Source of the DNA: Flavobacterium sp. GSB-24
Lineage (GTDB): Bacteria > Bacteroidota > Bacteroidia > Flavobacteriales > Flavobacteriaceae
Assembly (NCBI RefSeq): GCF_027924665.1
Contig: NZ_AP027043.1
Span: 2,604,001-2,668,000, forward strand
Direction of reading: 5' to 3'
DNA: 64,000 nt
Shown: piece by piece, positions 51,036 through 59,796 of the stretch
How the letters are laid out: the number at the start of each line of letters is the position of its first letter
Numbering within the stretch: position 1 is the stretch's first letter
The notes under the pieces: model-generated
Told to the model about the DNA's origin: nothing
The model's database searches: none
What the model saw: the letters and a program-made list of their open reading frames with translations, nothing else
Program-made: the position numbers and the translations under genes

Positions 51036-52964
51036 CTATTTTACAAATTTTATAATTGCCATTTCTAGTGCTAAAAATAACAGTGCAAAGATAACAAACC
51101 ATTTCCAAATTTGGCTGTCAGTTCGTTCAGTTTGTAAGGTATTAAAAATGGTCGAAATAGTATCGGCGGTTTTAAAGTCAGAAACTACATTTGTGTTTAC
51201 CTGACTCAAATCGCTTTCCGTTCGTTTGTAATTAAAACTAATATTTTCAACCCATTCTTTTTTATCGAAAACACCGTAATTACCAGCAGTTTCAGGAAAA
51301 TCATTAAAGGTTAATTTTACTTTATTGTTCAATATCTGCTGAATCGGAATAAAAGAATCTTCATTTCCTTTTACTTCCAAAATCGCGTCTTTAGTTAATA
51401 AAACATCCACAAAATAAGGTTGATTATTTCCTATTGTCAATGCGTTAACTCCAGTTTTTTGATTGTTCTGAGCGATTTTATAAAATAGCGGAACAATTAA
51501 AGGTGATTGCTGAAAATTTGAATTTGTACTATTTATTGGTGCTGTAAAAACCGTTATTCCAGAAACCTGATTTTGAACAGAAGTTACAAAAGGTGTCTGA
51601 TCTTCAAAGGAAAGGACAGCAGGATATGAACTTGAAACGGCAAATGCACTATTTACTTTTGGATATTGAAAATTCGTTATTTTGTTCTCAAAAACCCCCG
51701 AAAATAACGGATGATCAAAATTAATTTTAGTGATTAATTTATTGCTGGCTTCTAAATTTCCGAATTGAACTTTCCCAAAATTACTCAGCAAAGTATTTAA
51801 ATTAGAAATAGAACTTTTCTCAGAAGGAATTACAACCAAATTACCGCCTTTAGAAACAAAAGCTTTTAAAGTAGTCTGCAAAGCCTGAGGAATTTCATTC
51901 AATTCGTTTAAAATAATCGTATTTTGTTTCTCTAAACTATTGTAATCTAAAGAACTAATCGAATAATTGTGGTAATTGAATTCGCCTGGAGTGTAAATTC
52001 TAGATAAGAAATTACTTTTTTCAGGTTCGCCGATACTGATAACGTTTGTTTTTTTGTTTTTAGAAATGCTGAAAAACAATTTGTTATCATACGTTAAGCC
52101 GTTATCTTCGATCATTATATATCCATGAAAAGCTTCTTTTGGAATCGTAAAATTGATTTTCTTTTTCTTAGTGTCAAAATTGACAATCGTTTTGGCAATC
52201 AATTTATTTTGGTTGTACAAAGCAGTCGAAACCGGTTTAAAATCTTCGCCGTAAGCTGATAAATTAATTCCGATTTCATAGAAATTCTCTAAAGTTTGAT
52301 TAATGTTAACGCTGTCGATCGAAACGTTATTTTTTTGTTCTGCTTCTGGAACTATGAAATATGGTTTTTCTTCAAAATTTACAGTTGCAACATCTTTTTC
52401 TTTTAAACCTACAGCATCTGTAATGATTACAATGTCTTTTTTATGTGCAGATTTGTGTGCTTTAATTTTTGCAGTTATTGCCGAAAGGTCAAAAGGCGCT
52501 GCGCTGTATTTTAGGTTTTGTAAAGCACTTTTAGAAGATTTAATATCGGTATTCCAGAAATTTTCGGTGTTAGTTAATAAAGAAAATGGAGTGTTTTCTG
52601 GAGTGTTTTCAAGCAATTCCTGAACAGCTCTCTTTAACAATTCGCCTTTTTTGCCTTTTGCCTGCATACTAAACGAATTGTCTAAAACAATATACATTTC
52701 GTTTGAAGCATTTTTGCTGTCGACTGCCTGAAAAAACGGCTGGGCAAAAGCTAAAATTATAAAAGTCAGCAGTAATAAACGTGTAGCCAATAAAAGGCGC
52801 TTTTTAATTTTAGAACTTTTACGTGTCTGAATTGCAAGTTCTTTTAAGAATCGAACATTGGTAAAAAAAGAGGTTTTAAAACGTCTTAATTGAAATAAGT
52901 GAACCAAAATTGGAACGATCAATAAAAACAGAAAGTATAGAATTTCGGGATGTTTAAAATGCAT
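51036..52964 (-). CDS. BatA/von Willebrand factor A domain membrane protein
   Basis: 642 residues. The N-terminal BatA domain (1-80) has HPEILYFLFLLIVPILVHLFQLRRF and a second helix LLLATRLLLLTFIILAFAQPF. A VWA domain follows with the MIDAS-like motif VLDNSFSMQAKGKKGE. A central Ig-like/periplasmic region and a DUF4159-like part with FVSKGGNLVVIPSEKS precede the final membrane helix (WFVIFALLFLALEMAIIKFV). Such proteins belong to Bacteroidetes aerotolerance-type clusters, though no MoxR ATPase is adjacent here. A -7 box lies at 53015-53022. Confidence 0.85.
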   Translation of the reverse strand: MHFKHPEILYFLFLLIVPILVHLFQLRRFKTSFFTNVRFLKELAIQTRKSSKIKKRLLLATRLLLLTFIILAFAQPFFQAVDSKNASNEMYIVLDNSFSMQAKGKKGELLKRAVQELLENTPENTPFSLLTNTENFWNTDIKSSKSALQNLKYSAAPFDLSAITAKIKAHKSAHKKDIVIITDAVGLKEKDVATVNFEEKPYFIVPEAEQKNNVSIDSVNINQTLENFYEIGINLSAYGEDFKPVSTALYNQNKLIAKTIVNFDTKKKKINFTIPKEAFHGYIMIEDNGLTYDNKLFFSISKNKKTNVISIGEPEKSNFLSRIYTPGEFNYHNYSISSLDYNSLEKQNTIILNELNEIPQALQTTLKAFVSKGGNLVVIPSEKSSISNLNTLLSNFGKVQFGNLEASNKLITKINFDHPLFSGVFENKITNFQYPKVNSAFAVSSSYPAVLSFEDQTPFVTSVQNQVSGITVFTAPINSTNSNFQQSPLIVPLFYKIAQNNQKTGVNALTIGNNQPYFVDVLLTKDAILEVKGNEDSFIPIQQILNNKVKLTFNDFPETAGNYGVFDKKEWVENISFNYKRTESDLSQVNTNVVSDFKTADTISTIFNTLQTERTDSQIWKWFVIFALLFLALEMAIIKFVK

Positions 52965-53014
52965 TCTGGCTTCGATTTACTTCACTACGTTTTGTTTTTC
53001 GCGAAGATGCTGGT

Positions 53015-53022
53015 CAAAAATA
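53015..53022 (-). promoter_or_regulatory. -7 promoter box for the BatA/VWA gene
   Basis: CAAAAATA reads TATTTTTG on the minus strand, 51 bp upstream of ATG 52964. Confidence 0.4.
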
Positions 53023-53190
53023 CGAATTAAAAATTATTTAAACCATAATAAGTTTCTGTAAGAGATTAACTAGTGCTGGATAAAATTTATGGAGTTTGAA
53101 AAATGTAACTTTTGCCATTTCTTTTGTAACAAAGAAACTATTTTAAAACGATTTTTATTCCTTATTTTAGCTGATTCAAAAAAACAAACT

Positions 53191-54303
53191 ATGAAAAAAA
53201 TATATTTATTTTTATTTTCTGCTTTATCCCTGACCACGGTAAAAGCTCAAAATAAATTCAACTTATTGGTTGGAACTTACACAAATACCTGTCAAAGCAA
53301 CGGAATTTATGTTTATGAATTTGATGCATCTTCCGGCGGTTTAAAATTAAAGAATTCTTCAGAAAATGTTATCAGTCCAAGTTATTTATCGGTTTCTGCT
53401 GATAATAAATTTATCTATGCTGTAAACGAAAACGGAACTCAAAGTGCTGTCAGTTCTTTTAGTTATAATTCAGCTTCAGGAAAAATAAAGTTATTGAATA
53501 CAAATGCTTCTTTAGGTGCAGATCCATGTCATTTAATTAATGATGATAAAAATGTAATTGTTGCCAATTATTCTGGCGGAAACATTGTCGTTTTTAAGAA
53601 AAAGCCAAATGGAAGTCTTACTGAAGTGCAGCAAATAATTCAGCATGAAGGAAAAGGACCAAACGCAGCGCGTCAGGAAAAAGCGCACGTGCATATGGTT
53701 GTTTTTTCACCAGATAAAAAATTCGTTTTGTCTAATGATTTAGGTTTAGATAAAGTGTTTATTTATAAGTACAACCCGAATTCTACAAACGAAATGCTGA
53801 TGCTTAAAGGAAGTGTTGATGTAAAGAAAGGAAGCGGACCAAGACATTTGACTTTTAGTAAAGATGGTAAATTTGTGTATTTGGTTCAGGAACTAGACGG
53901 AACTTTAACGACTTTTAGTTATGATAAAACTGGAAATCTAAAACTAATTGCCGAAACAAGCATTCTTCCAAAAGGTTTTACCGGCGGAACAGGTGCGGCG
54001 GCAATTAAAATTTCGCCAGACGGAAACTTTTTATATGTTTCTGATCGTGTAGACGCAAACTCTATTTCGGTTTATAAAATCCTTAAAACAGGAGCAATTG
54101 AATTGGTAGAGCAGCAAAGCACTTTAGGAAAAGGTCCAAGAGATTTCGCTATTGACCCAACAGGAAATTACCTTTTAGTTGGACATCAATATACAAATGA
54201 TATCATTATTTTTAAAAGAGACAAAAAAACTGGAAAAATCACAGACACCGGAAAAAGAATCGAGTTGTGCTCGCCGGTTGGATTGGTTTTTACGAAAATA
54301 TAG
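53191..54303 (+). CDS. exported lactonase family beta-propeller protein
   Basis: 370 residues from ATG 53191 (MKKIYLFLFSALSLTTVKAQ), where a signal peptide begins; an in-frame ATG at 53089 would put 34 odd residues in front. Seven-bladed propeller of the 6-phosphogluconolactonase/YbhE type: LLVGTYTNTCQSNGIYVYEF, GKGPNAARQEKAHVHMVVFSPD (metal/active-site region), GSGPRHLTFSKDGKFVYLVQ, GKGPRDFAIDPTGNYLLVGH. Exported, so the substrate is more likely a sugar lactone in the periplasm than 6-phosphogluconolactone. It has a terminator. Confidence 0.88.
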   Translation: MKKIYLFLFSALSLTTVKAQNKFNLLVGTYTNTCQSNGIYVYEFDASSGGLKLKNSSENVISPSYLSVSADNKFIYAVNENGTQSAVSSFSYNSASGKIKLLNTNASLGADPCHLINDDKNVIVANYSGGNIVVFKKKPNGSLTEVQQIIQHEGKGPNAARQEKAHVHMVVFSPDKKFVLSNDLGLDKVFIYKYNPNSTNEMLMLKGSVDVKKGSGPRHLTFSKDGKFVYLVQELDGTLTTFSYDKTGNLKLIAETSILPKGFTGGTGAAAIKISPDGNFLYVSDRVDANSISVYKILKTGAIELVEQQSTLGKGPRDFAIDPTGNYLLVGHQYTNDIIIFKRDKKTGKITDTGKRIELCSPVGLVFTKI

Positions 54304-54312
54304 CTTTTTTTA

Positions 54313-54447
54313 AGGGACAAAGGCTCAGAGATGCAAAGGTTCAAAGGCAAAAAAGGCTCAAAAATAAACTTTATTTTTGAGCCTTTTTTATATTTAAAAA
54401 TAGCAAAACCTCTGAAGCTTTGCCTCTTTGAACCTTTGTAACTTTTA
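54313..54447. repeat. CAAAGG-word repeats flanking a terminator
   Basis: GGGACAAAGGCTCAGAGATG and GCAAAGGTTCAAAGGCAAA (54314-54351) are mirrored in reverse complement by TTTGCCTCTTTGAACCTTTG (54419-54438) on the other side of the hairpin. Same pattern as 63744-63886. Confidence 0.55.
54349..54389. terminator. bidirectional terminator, lactonase / DEAD helicase
   Basis: GGCTCAAAAATA (54355-54366) and TATTTTTGAGCC (54372-54383) pair perfectly, with A-run and T-run flanks extending the stem. Between convergent genes. Confidence 0.85.
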
Positions 54448-54454
54448 AGAAAAT

Positions 54455-55807
54455 CTATTTATCCTTATCTTTTCTCTTCTTATCTCTAGTCTTCAGCATA
54501 TTTCTGTTAACAGAACCATGTGTTTTCTTTTTTGTTTTTGAAGGGCCTCCAAGATTGACTTTTTTGTTCTTTTTCGATTTTTCATGAAAAGCACCATCGC
54601 CGTCTAATTTTGGTTTTTTCATTAAAAACTTAATCGGCTGTCTGTCTTTTTCAGGTTCTATTAATTTAGATGAAATCTCAACTTCTTCTGGGAAATCAGC
54701 GATTTTAAGTTCCTGATTCATTAAAACTTCGGCCTCGATTTTAAATTCTTCTTCACGTGGTGTAACAAAACTGATAGCGGTTCCTGTTGCATCAGCACGA
54801 CCAGTACGCCCAATTCTATGCATGTAAAGTTCTGGTAATTCTGGAAGTTCGAAGTTTATAACGTGAGAGATATTCGAAATATCCAAACCTCTCGCCATAA
54901 TATCGGTAGTAATTAATCCGCGCAGATTTCCTTCTTGAAATTCTGCCATTGTACTTAAACGATAATTCTGCGATTTATTAGAGTGAATTACTCCAAATTG
55001 TCCTTCAAACATTTCTTCAATACGAGTATGAAGCATGTCTGAAATCTTTTTATTATTAACAAAAATCAAAATACGTTCCATGCTTTCGTCCGTCTCTAGT
55101 AAATGCTTTAAAAGATTTACTTTAGTATTAAAGTTTGGAACATTATACGTAATCTGTGTTATTTTTTCTAACGGAGTTCCAGAAGCAGCTAAAGTAACTT
55201 CTTCAGGAAAATCAAAATAATCATTTAAAATCGCATCAACTTCGTCTGTCATTGTTGCCGAGAATAATATGTTTTGACGTTTTGGTTTCATCATTGCCAA
55301 AAGAGCTGTCAATTGCGCGCGGAAACCTAAATTCAACATTTCGTCAAATTCATCAATAACCAGTTTTTGAGTTTCGTCAAAGCGAACTACAGCATCCAGA
55401 GCTAAATCCATTGTACGACCTGGAGTTCCCACTAAAATATCGACACCTTCGTAAACAGCTTTCTTTTGTGTGTTAATGTTTACCCCACCGTAAATTCCTA
55501 AAGTTTTAACCGACATGTATTTAGTCAGTTTTTCAACTTCTTCTACAACCTGAACTACTAATTCTCTGGTTGGAACAAGAACTACAATTTTAGGTGTATT
55601 GGTGTTGGTAAATTTGTATAACTTTAGAAGCGGCAGTAAATAAGCAAGTGTTTTACCAGTTCCGGTTTGTGCAATTCCCATCATATCTCGCCCAGAAGTA
55701 ATCACTGAAAAAGATTTTTCCTGAATAGGAGTTGGTGTAACAAACCCTAAATCGTCTATAGCTTTTTGTACTGATTTTGGAAGATTAAATTTTTCGAAAG
55801 TGCTCAT
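54455..55807 (-). CDS. DEAD/DEAH-box RNA helicase with DEFD motif
   Basis: 450 residues. AQTGTGKT, PTRELVVQV, TPGR, motif II D152-E-F-D155 (DEFDEML) instead of DEAD, SATM, ITTDIMARGLDI and HRIGRTGRADATG. The helicase core is followed by a lysine-rich tail (KKNKKVNLGGPSKTKKKTHG). RhlE-like overall. Phenylalanine in motif II is unusual but the two acidic residues that hold magnesium remain, so ATP hydrolysis should be possible. Probably ribosome or RNA maintenance. A -7 box lies at 55825-55832. Confidence 0.9.
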   Translation of the reverse strand: MSTFEKFNLPKSVQKAIDDLGFVTPTPIQEKSFSVITSGRDMMGIAQTGTGKTLAYLLPLLKLYKFTNTNTPKIVVLVPTRELVVQVVEEVEKLTKYMSVKTLGIYGGVNINTQKKAVYEGVDILVGTPGRTMDLALDAVVRFDETQKLVIDEFDEMLNLGFRAQLTALLAMMKPKRQNILFSATMTDEVDAILNDYFDFPEEVTLAASGTPLEKITQITYNVPNFNTKVNLLKHLLETDESMERILIFVNNKKISDMLHTRIEEMFEGQFGVIHSNKSQNYRLSTMAEFQEGNLRGLITTDIMARGLDISNISHVINFELPELPELYMHRIGRTGRADATGTAISFVTPREEEFKIEAEVLMNQELKIADFPEEVEISSKLIEPEKDRQPIKFLMKKPKLDGDGAFHEKSKKNKKVNLGGPSKTKKKTHGSVNRNMLKTRDKKRKDKDK

Positions 55808-55824
55808 TTGCTTTAAATTTTGTG

Positions 55825-55832
55825 CAAATGTA
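55825..55832 (-). promoter_or_regulatory. -7 promoter box for the DEFD helicase
   Basis: CAAATGTA reads TACATTTG on the minus strand, 18 bp before ATG 55807. Confidence 0.45.
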
Positions 55833-55920
55833 CGTTAAATTCACGGTTTTTTGTTGAATTTGTAATTTTTGATGTCTTATTACCATCTTGAATGTCAGCC
55901 TGACATACAGATTTAAAATT

Positions 55921-56685
55921 TTAAAACCCTTCAAAAACTCCCAATCCAAACAAAGCAAAGTCATATTTTACAGGATCTTGCGCATCCATTTCTCTTAATT
56001 TTGTATCTAATTCCAGTAAAGCTTTTGCGTCGTTTTGCTTTCGCGAAAGAATTTCAAGTTTGCGGGCAACGTTTCCAGAATGTACATCAAGCGGACAAGA
56101 TAGGGCAGCAGGAGAAATACTTTTCCAGATTCCTAAATCAACGCCTTTTGTATCTTGGCGTACCATCCAGCGCAGATACATGTTAATTCTTTTGGCAGCC
56201 GAATTGTTTAACGGATCTGAAATGTGTTTTTGCGTTCTCGCTAAATGATCGATCTCAAAGAATATTTTTTTGAATTCGTGAATACTTTTTTGCAGACTAT
56301 TTTCTTGCTGGTTTTTAGCAAAAACAGCTTCAAGTCCGTTGTGGTTTTTATAAATATGCTTTAAACCTTTTATAAAACTAGAAAAATCATTTCCGTTAAA
56401 AGTTCGATGGACGAAAGTTTCAAGTCTGGCCAAATCTTTATCAGAATGTGACATGACAAAATCATAAGGTGTATTGCCCATTAATTCCATCATTTTATGT
56501 GAATTCTTAATAATCATTTTGCGGTTTCCCCAAGCGATAGATGCGCTTAAAAAACCAGCAATTTCAATATCTTCTTTTTGGCTGAAAAGATGTGGAATCT
56601 GTACAGGATCGCTTTCGATAAAATCCTGATTATTATATTGAATGACTTTTTCGTCTAAAAATTCTTTGAGTTCTTTTTTATTCAT
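55921..56685 (-). CDS. TIGR02757 family protein
   Basis: 254 residues from ATG 56685; this overlaps the end of the upstream gene by 8 bp. An upstream ATG at 56715 would overlap by 38 bp. Family features: EDIEIAGFLSASIAWGNRKM, FVHRTFNGNDFSSFIKGLKH, AAKRINMYLRWMVRQDTKGV and WKSISPAALSCPLDVHSGNV, with HSGNVARKLEIL near the C-terminus. The all-helical pattern resembles HhH DNA glycosylase folds, and a nucleic-acid role is plausible but unproven. Last gene of a three-gene leftward unit. Confidence 0.88.
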   Translation of the reverse strand: MNKKELKEFLDEKVIQYNNQDFIESDPVQIPHLFSQKEDIEIAGFLSASIAWGNRKMIIKNSHKMMELMGNTPYDFVMSHSDKDLARLETFVHRTFNGNDFSSFIKGLKHIYKNHNGLEAVFAKNQQENSLQKSIHEFKKIFFEIDHLARTQKHISDPLNNSAAKRINMYLRWMVRQDTKGVDLGIWKSISPAALSCPLDVHSGNVARKLEILSRKQNDAKALLELDTKLREMDAQDPVKYDFALFGLGVFEGF

Positions 56686-58378
56686 TTTTTGAGATTTTTT
56701 TTGCGTAAAATCCATCTTTTAATTCATTAGTACGCATTTGGGGAATGTACTGAAAGTATTTTTCAAAAGTATCAACTTGTTTTTTATTGACACAAGGTAA
56801 ATCTCCATTACCGCTTGCCCATAAAAAAGCATTTTTTTGAGGAGAATTATACTTCAAATTTCCTAATTGTATAGTCTCGAAGGAGGTATTGCTTTTTGTA
56901 TTTTGGTAAGGAAAAACAATATTGTTAATAGAAAATGTACTTATTTCCATCAACGATTTATGATTTGCAAGTTTACTTAGATTAAAAGGAAAAAATAAAA
57001 TTAGTGCTATTGGGATTTGTGAAAGTGCTAATAGTGCATTTATTAGTTTTTTGTTCTGTATTAAACATATCAAACAAAAGACAGAGAAAAATAAAACAAA
57101 ATGAATGAAAAAGCGATATTGTGGAGAGCTTATTAAAAGTAAGAATATTTGCAATATCATATTAACATAAATGAGCCAAAGAGCTTTTTCATTTTTAAAT
57201 TTGTATATAAAAAAAGGTAAGGCTAGAATCAAAAAAACACTAAGTTTATTAAATAATCCATTCAGTTTTGGCAGCGTGATCCATCTTATAAATAAATCCC
57301 AAACCGACATTGAATTATATTGTTCCGCTGTAATAAAATAGCCATAATACTTCAGATTGTCATAATAAAAAGTCTGTATTGTACTCGGGATAGCATAATC
57401 TGTTGCAATTGCTGTGAATATTTTAGATGGGAAAAGAAGAGATCCACAGAGAATTAGGTTTTTAATGAAAAAGAGCACGATTATTAATGTGCTTAATAAA
57501 ATCGGTTTTAGAAGTTTTCCTGATAACGTTTTGAAATTAAAAACTAATAAAATTAAAGGAAAAACTGCAAATGTCAGCGTTGTGTTTTTGATGTAGAGTA
57601 AAAAAAGAACTAAAATTAAGAGCAAACCAAATGTTTCAGAAGTTATTTGTTTGAAATTTTCTAAAAAATAAAAGAAAAAAATAAACGAGAAAATGTAAAC
57701 AGGAATATCTGGAGAAGGTGCGCTTATAAATTGAAAAAAGAAAATATTAAATAAAGGAAGCAATCCAACTAACAGATAATTTTTGTTATCATTTTTGCTG
57801 TATTCATTTAGTTTCTGAATGGCAAATACATTTCCTAATAGTAAGCAAAAACCACTTAAATCATTGAAATTTTTATAAAAAAAGGAAAAATTAAAAACAC
57901 TTTGCGTAATATGCCAGCCACTCGTCTGTCCATAAAATAAATGGAGATTTGAAATTCCTTTTACAAAGCCATATTCGTTAAGCCATTTTATAGTTTGAAT
58001 ATAATACGATTCGTTATCAATTACAAAAGGAATTGATGCACATTGTAAAATAATCAGAACAGAAATAATACCTAAAACGATTTTTAGTCTTTTTGGCAGT
58101 TGTTGTAATTCTAATAAAGATGTCTTGTAAAGATCAATAATCGAATTCTGAAATTTTAGAAATGAAAAAATATTCAGAAGTATTAAAAAAATATTAAATT
58201 CGATATTAATTCTTCCGAAAATTGCCCAAATACTTGCTAGTATAGTTGTTGAGAACAACCCAAGTATAGATGTAATTACAAAATTTTTATTGCTGAGATT
58301 CATTAATTTGTCGAAACTAACACCTAAATTAATGGTTGTGACTAAAATATAAATCCAGCTAATTATAATTAAAACCAT
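56678..58378 (-). CDS. LIC_10190 family membrane protein
   Basis: 566 residues with about 12 membrane helices, matching LIC_10190-type proteins, which look like GT-C glycosyltransferases. The first periplasmic loop has FVIDNESYYIQTIKWLNEYG, with an aspartate in the place where GT-C enzymes carry their catalytic residue, and SAPSPDIPVYIFSFIFFFYF lies in a later loop. The C-terminal ~80 residues are periplasmic (FLWASGNGDLPCVNKKQVDT). Its ATG shares one base with the stop codon of the ABC ATPase gene (TAATG), which indicates translational coupling. Substrate unknown. Confidence 0.82.
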   Translation of the reverse strand: MVLIIISWIYILVTTINLGVSFDKLMNLSNKNFVITSILGLFSTTILASIWAIFGRINIEFNIFLILLNIFSFLKFQNSIIDLYKTSLLELQQLPKRLKIVLGIISVLIILQCASIPFVIDNESYYIQTIKWLNEYGFVKGISNLHLFYGQTSGWHITQSVFNFSFFYKNFNDLSGFCLLLGNVFAIQKLNEYSKNDNKNYLLVGLLPLFNIFFFQFISAPSPDIPVYIFSFIFFFYFLENFKQITSETFGLLLILVLFLLYIKNTTLTFAVFPLILLVFNFKTLSGKLLKPILLSTLIIVLFFIKNLILCGSLLFPSKIFTAIATDYAIPSTIQTFYYDNLKYYGYFITAEQYNSMSVWDLFIRWITLPKLNGLFNKLSVFLILALPFFIYKFKNEKALWLIYVNMILQIFLLLISSPQYRFFIHFVLFFSVFCLICLIQNKKLINALLALSQIPIALILFFPFNLSKLANHKSLMEISTFSINNIVFPYQNTKSNTSFETIQLGNLKYNSPQKNAFLWASGNGDLPCVNKKQVDTFEKYFQYIPQMRTNELKDGFYAKKISKNE

Positions 58379-59256
58379 TAATAAAGAATTTGCCCGTCAG
58401 ACATTATCAATTTTCTATCAGCCATATTAGCCAATTCTTCGTTATGGGTTACGATGACAAAAGTCTGTCCGAATTCGTCTCGAAGCTGAAAAAATAATTG
58501 ATGCAGGTTTTCGGCAGAATGCGTGTCTAGATTTCCAGAAGGTTCATCGGCAAAAATAACATCTGGTTTATTGATCAAAGCTCTTGCAACGGCCACACGC
58601 TGTTGTTCTCCGCCAGAAAGTTCGCTTGGCTTATGATTAATTCTGTGTGAAAGTCCTAAATAAGTAAGCAGTTTTTTAGCTTCGGCTTCGGTTTCTGAAG
58701 TTTTTTTTCCGGCGATATAAGCTGGGATACAAACGTTTTCTAGAGCTGTAAACTCGGGTAAAAGCTGATGAAACTGGAAAATAAAACCAAGGTTTAAATT
58801 TCTAAAATCGGATAATGTTTTGTCTTGTCTGCTTTTCTTTTTAAAATATCTGTTATAATAAACGAGCATTGAAAATATTGGCAGAAAAAGGACTCCAACT
58901 ACTACTAATCTAAGTGTATCATCGAAAACTTTGGTTCTGAAAAACATCAAATAAACGGCCAAAACAACAATGTAAAGAGAGCCAGCCCAAGTAATGATTT
59001 TAAATGTCTTTTCTTGTTTTGAGTTATCGTTTTTGAGATCTTGTAATTCCAGTACATTTTTACCATTAATCGTTAATGATGAATCTGGACTATGATCTGG
59101 TTTGTCTAGAGTTCCTAAAATCTGCAGTAAAGTCGTTTTCCCCGCACCTGAAGCACCGACAATTGAAACAATTTCGCCTTTTTTAATATGTAAATCGACT
59201 CCTTTTAAAACTTCAAGTTTGTCGTAGAATTTATGTATGTTTTTTGCGTGTATCAT
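58378..59256 (-). CDS. LolD-like ABC ATPase with an inserted membrane hairpin
   Basis: 292 residues, against ~225-235 for LolD. Walker A GASGAGKT (34-41), Q-loop [13 protein letters not shown] (Q161), signature LSGGEQ (213-218), Walker B VIFADEP (233-239), and H271 in VTHNEE. Between LELQDLK (69-75) and [10 protein letters not shown] (151-160), where LolD has only a few residues, lie about 70 extra residues with two hydrophobic helices (~85-106 and ~114-134) and charged flanks. The reading frame is intact. LolD normally powers lipoprotein release with LolC/E; no LolCE gene is adjacent. The inserted hairpin could anchor the ATPase to the membrane. Confidence 0.88.
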   Translation of the reverse strand: MIHAKNIHKFYDKLEVLKGVDLHIKKGEIVSIVGASGAGKTTLLQILGTLDKPDHSPDSSLTINGKNVLELQDLKNDNSKQEKTFKIITWAGSLYIVVLAVYLMFFRTKVFDDTLRLVVVGVLFLPIFSMLVYYNRYFKKKSRQDKTLSDFRNLNLGFIFQFHQLLPEFTALENVCIPAYIAGKKTSETEAEAKKLLTYLGLSHRINHKPSELSGGEQQRVAVARALINKPDVIFADEPSGNLDTHSAENLHQLFFQLRDEFGQTFVIVTHNEELANMADRKLIMSDGQILY

Positions 59257-59478
59257 TTAGAAAACTCTTTTTACAAAGAAACGAAGATTATGTATAGAAT
59301 CAAATTTCAATGTCTTAAATTCCAAATTCCAATTTAATACCATTAAAGATCGGATTGAAATCTATGATAAAAAGGTACGTTTCTTGATATGGGAATTGTG
59401 GAAATTAAATAGGAAAAAGAAATAACAGGATTTAAGGGTTTATTTTTAATTTCGAATAAACTTCAAATAGAGATCAAA

Positions 59479-59775
59479 ATGCAAGATTTAAATGTTGTTG
59501 AAGATAACAGAACGTCCAAATTAATAATCGGTTTAATTTTGGATGCTATTGGTATGGTTTCATTTTCGATTCCGCTAGTAGGCGAATTTTCGGATGTGAT
59601 TTGGGCGCCAATTGCTGCTTTTATTATGACTAGAATGTATAAAGGACGCGTAGGAAGGGTGGCAAGTATTTTGACTTTTGTAGAAGAAATTATACCTTTT
59701 ACGGATGTAATTCCTTCTTTTACATTAACATGGATTTATACTTATTTCTTTCAAAAAAATAAAGACGGCTTATAA
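59479..59775 (+). CDS. small membrane protein of unknown function
   Basis: 98 residues. After a polar start (MQDLNVVEDNRTSKL) there are two or three hydrophobic stretches: IIGLILDAIGMVSFSIPLVG, DVIWAPIAAFIMTRMY, and IPSFTLTWIYTYFF. Its stop codon is inside the loop of the terminator hairpin (59761-59785). Conserved in flavobacteria as far as I can tell; no function known. Confidence 0.75.
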   Translation: MQDLNVVEDNRTSKLIIGLILDAIGMVSFSIPLVGEFSDVIWAPIAAFIMTRMYKGRVGRVASILTFVEEIIPFTDVIPSFTLTWIYTYFFQKNKDGL

Positions 59776-59785
59776 AACCGTCTTT
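59761..59785. terminator. terminator overlapping a stop codon, bidirectional
   Basis: AAAGACGG (59761-59768) and CCGTCTTT (59778-59785) form a perfect 8-bp stem whose 9-nt loop contains the TAA stop of the preceding gene. The convergent pectate lyase gene ends at 59797. Confidence 0.65.
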
Positions 59786-59796
59786 AATCATGTCTT

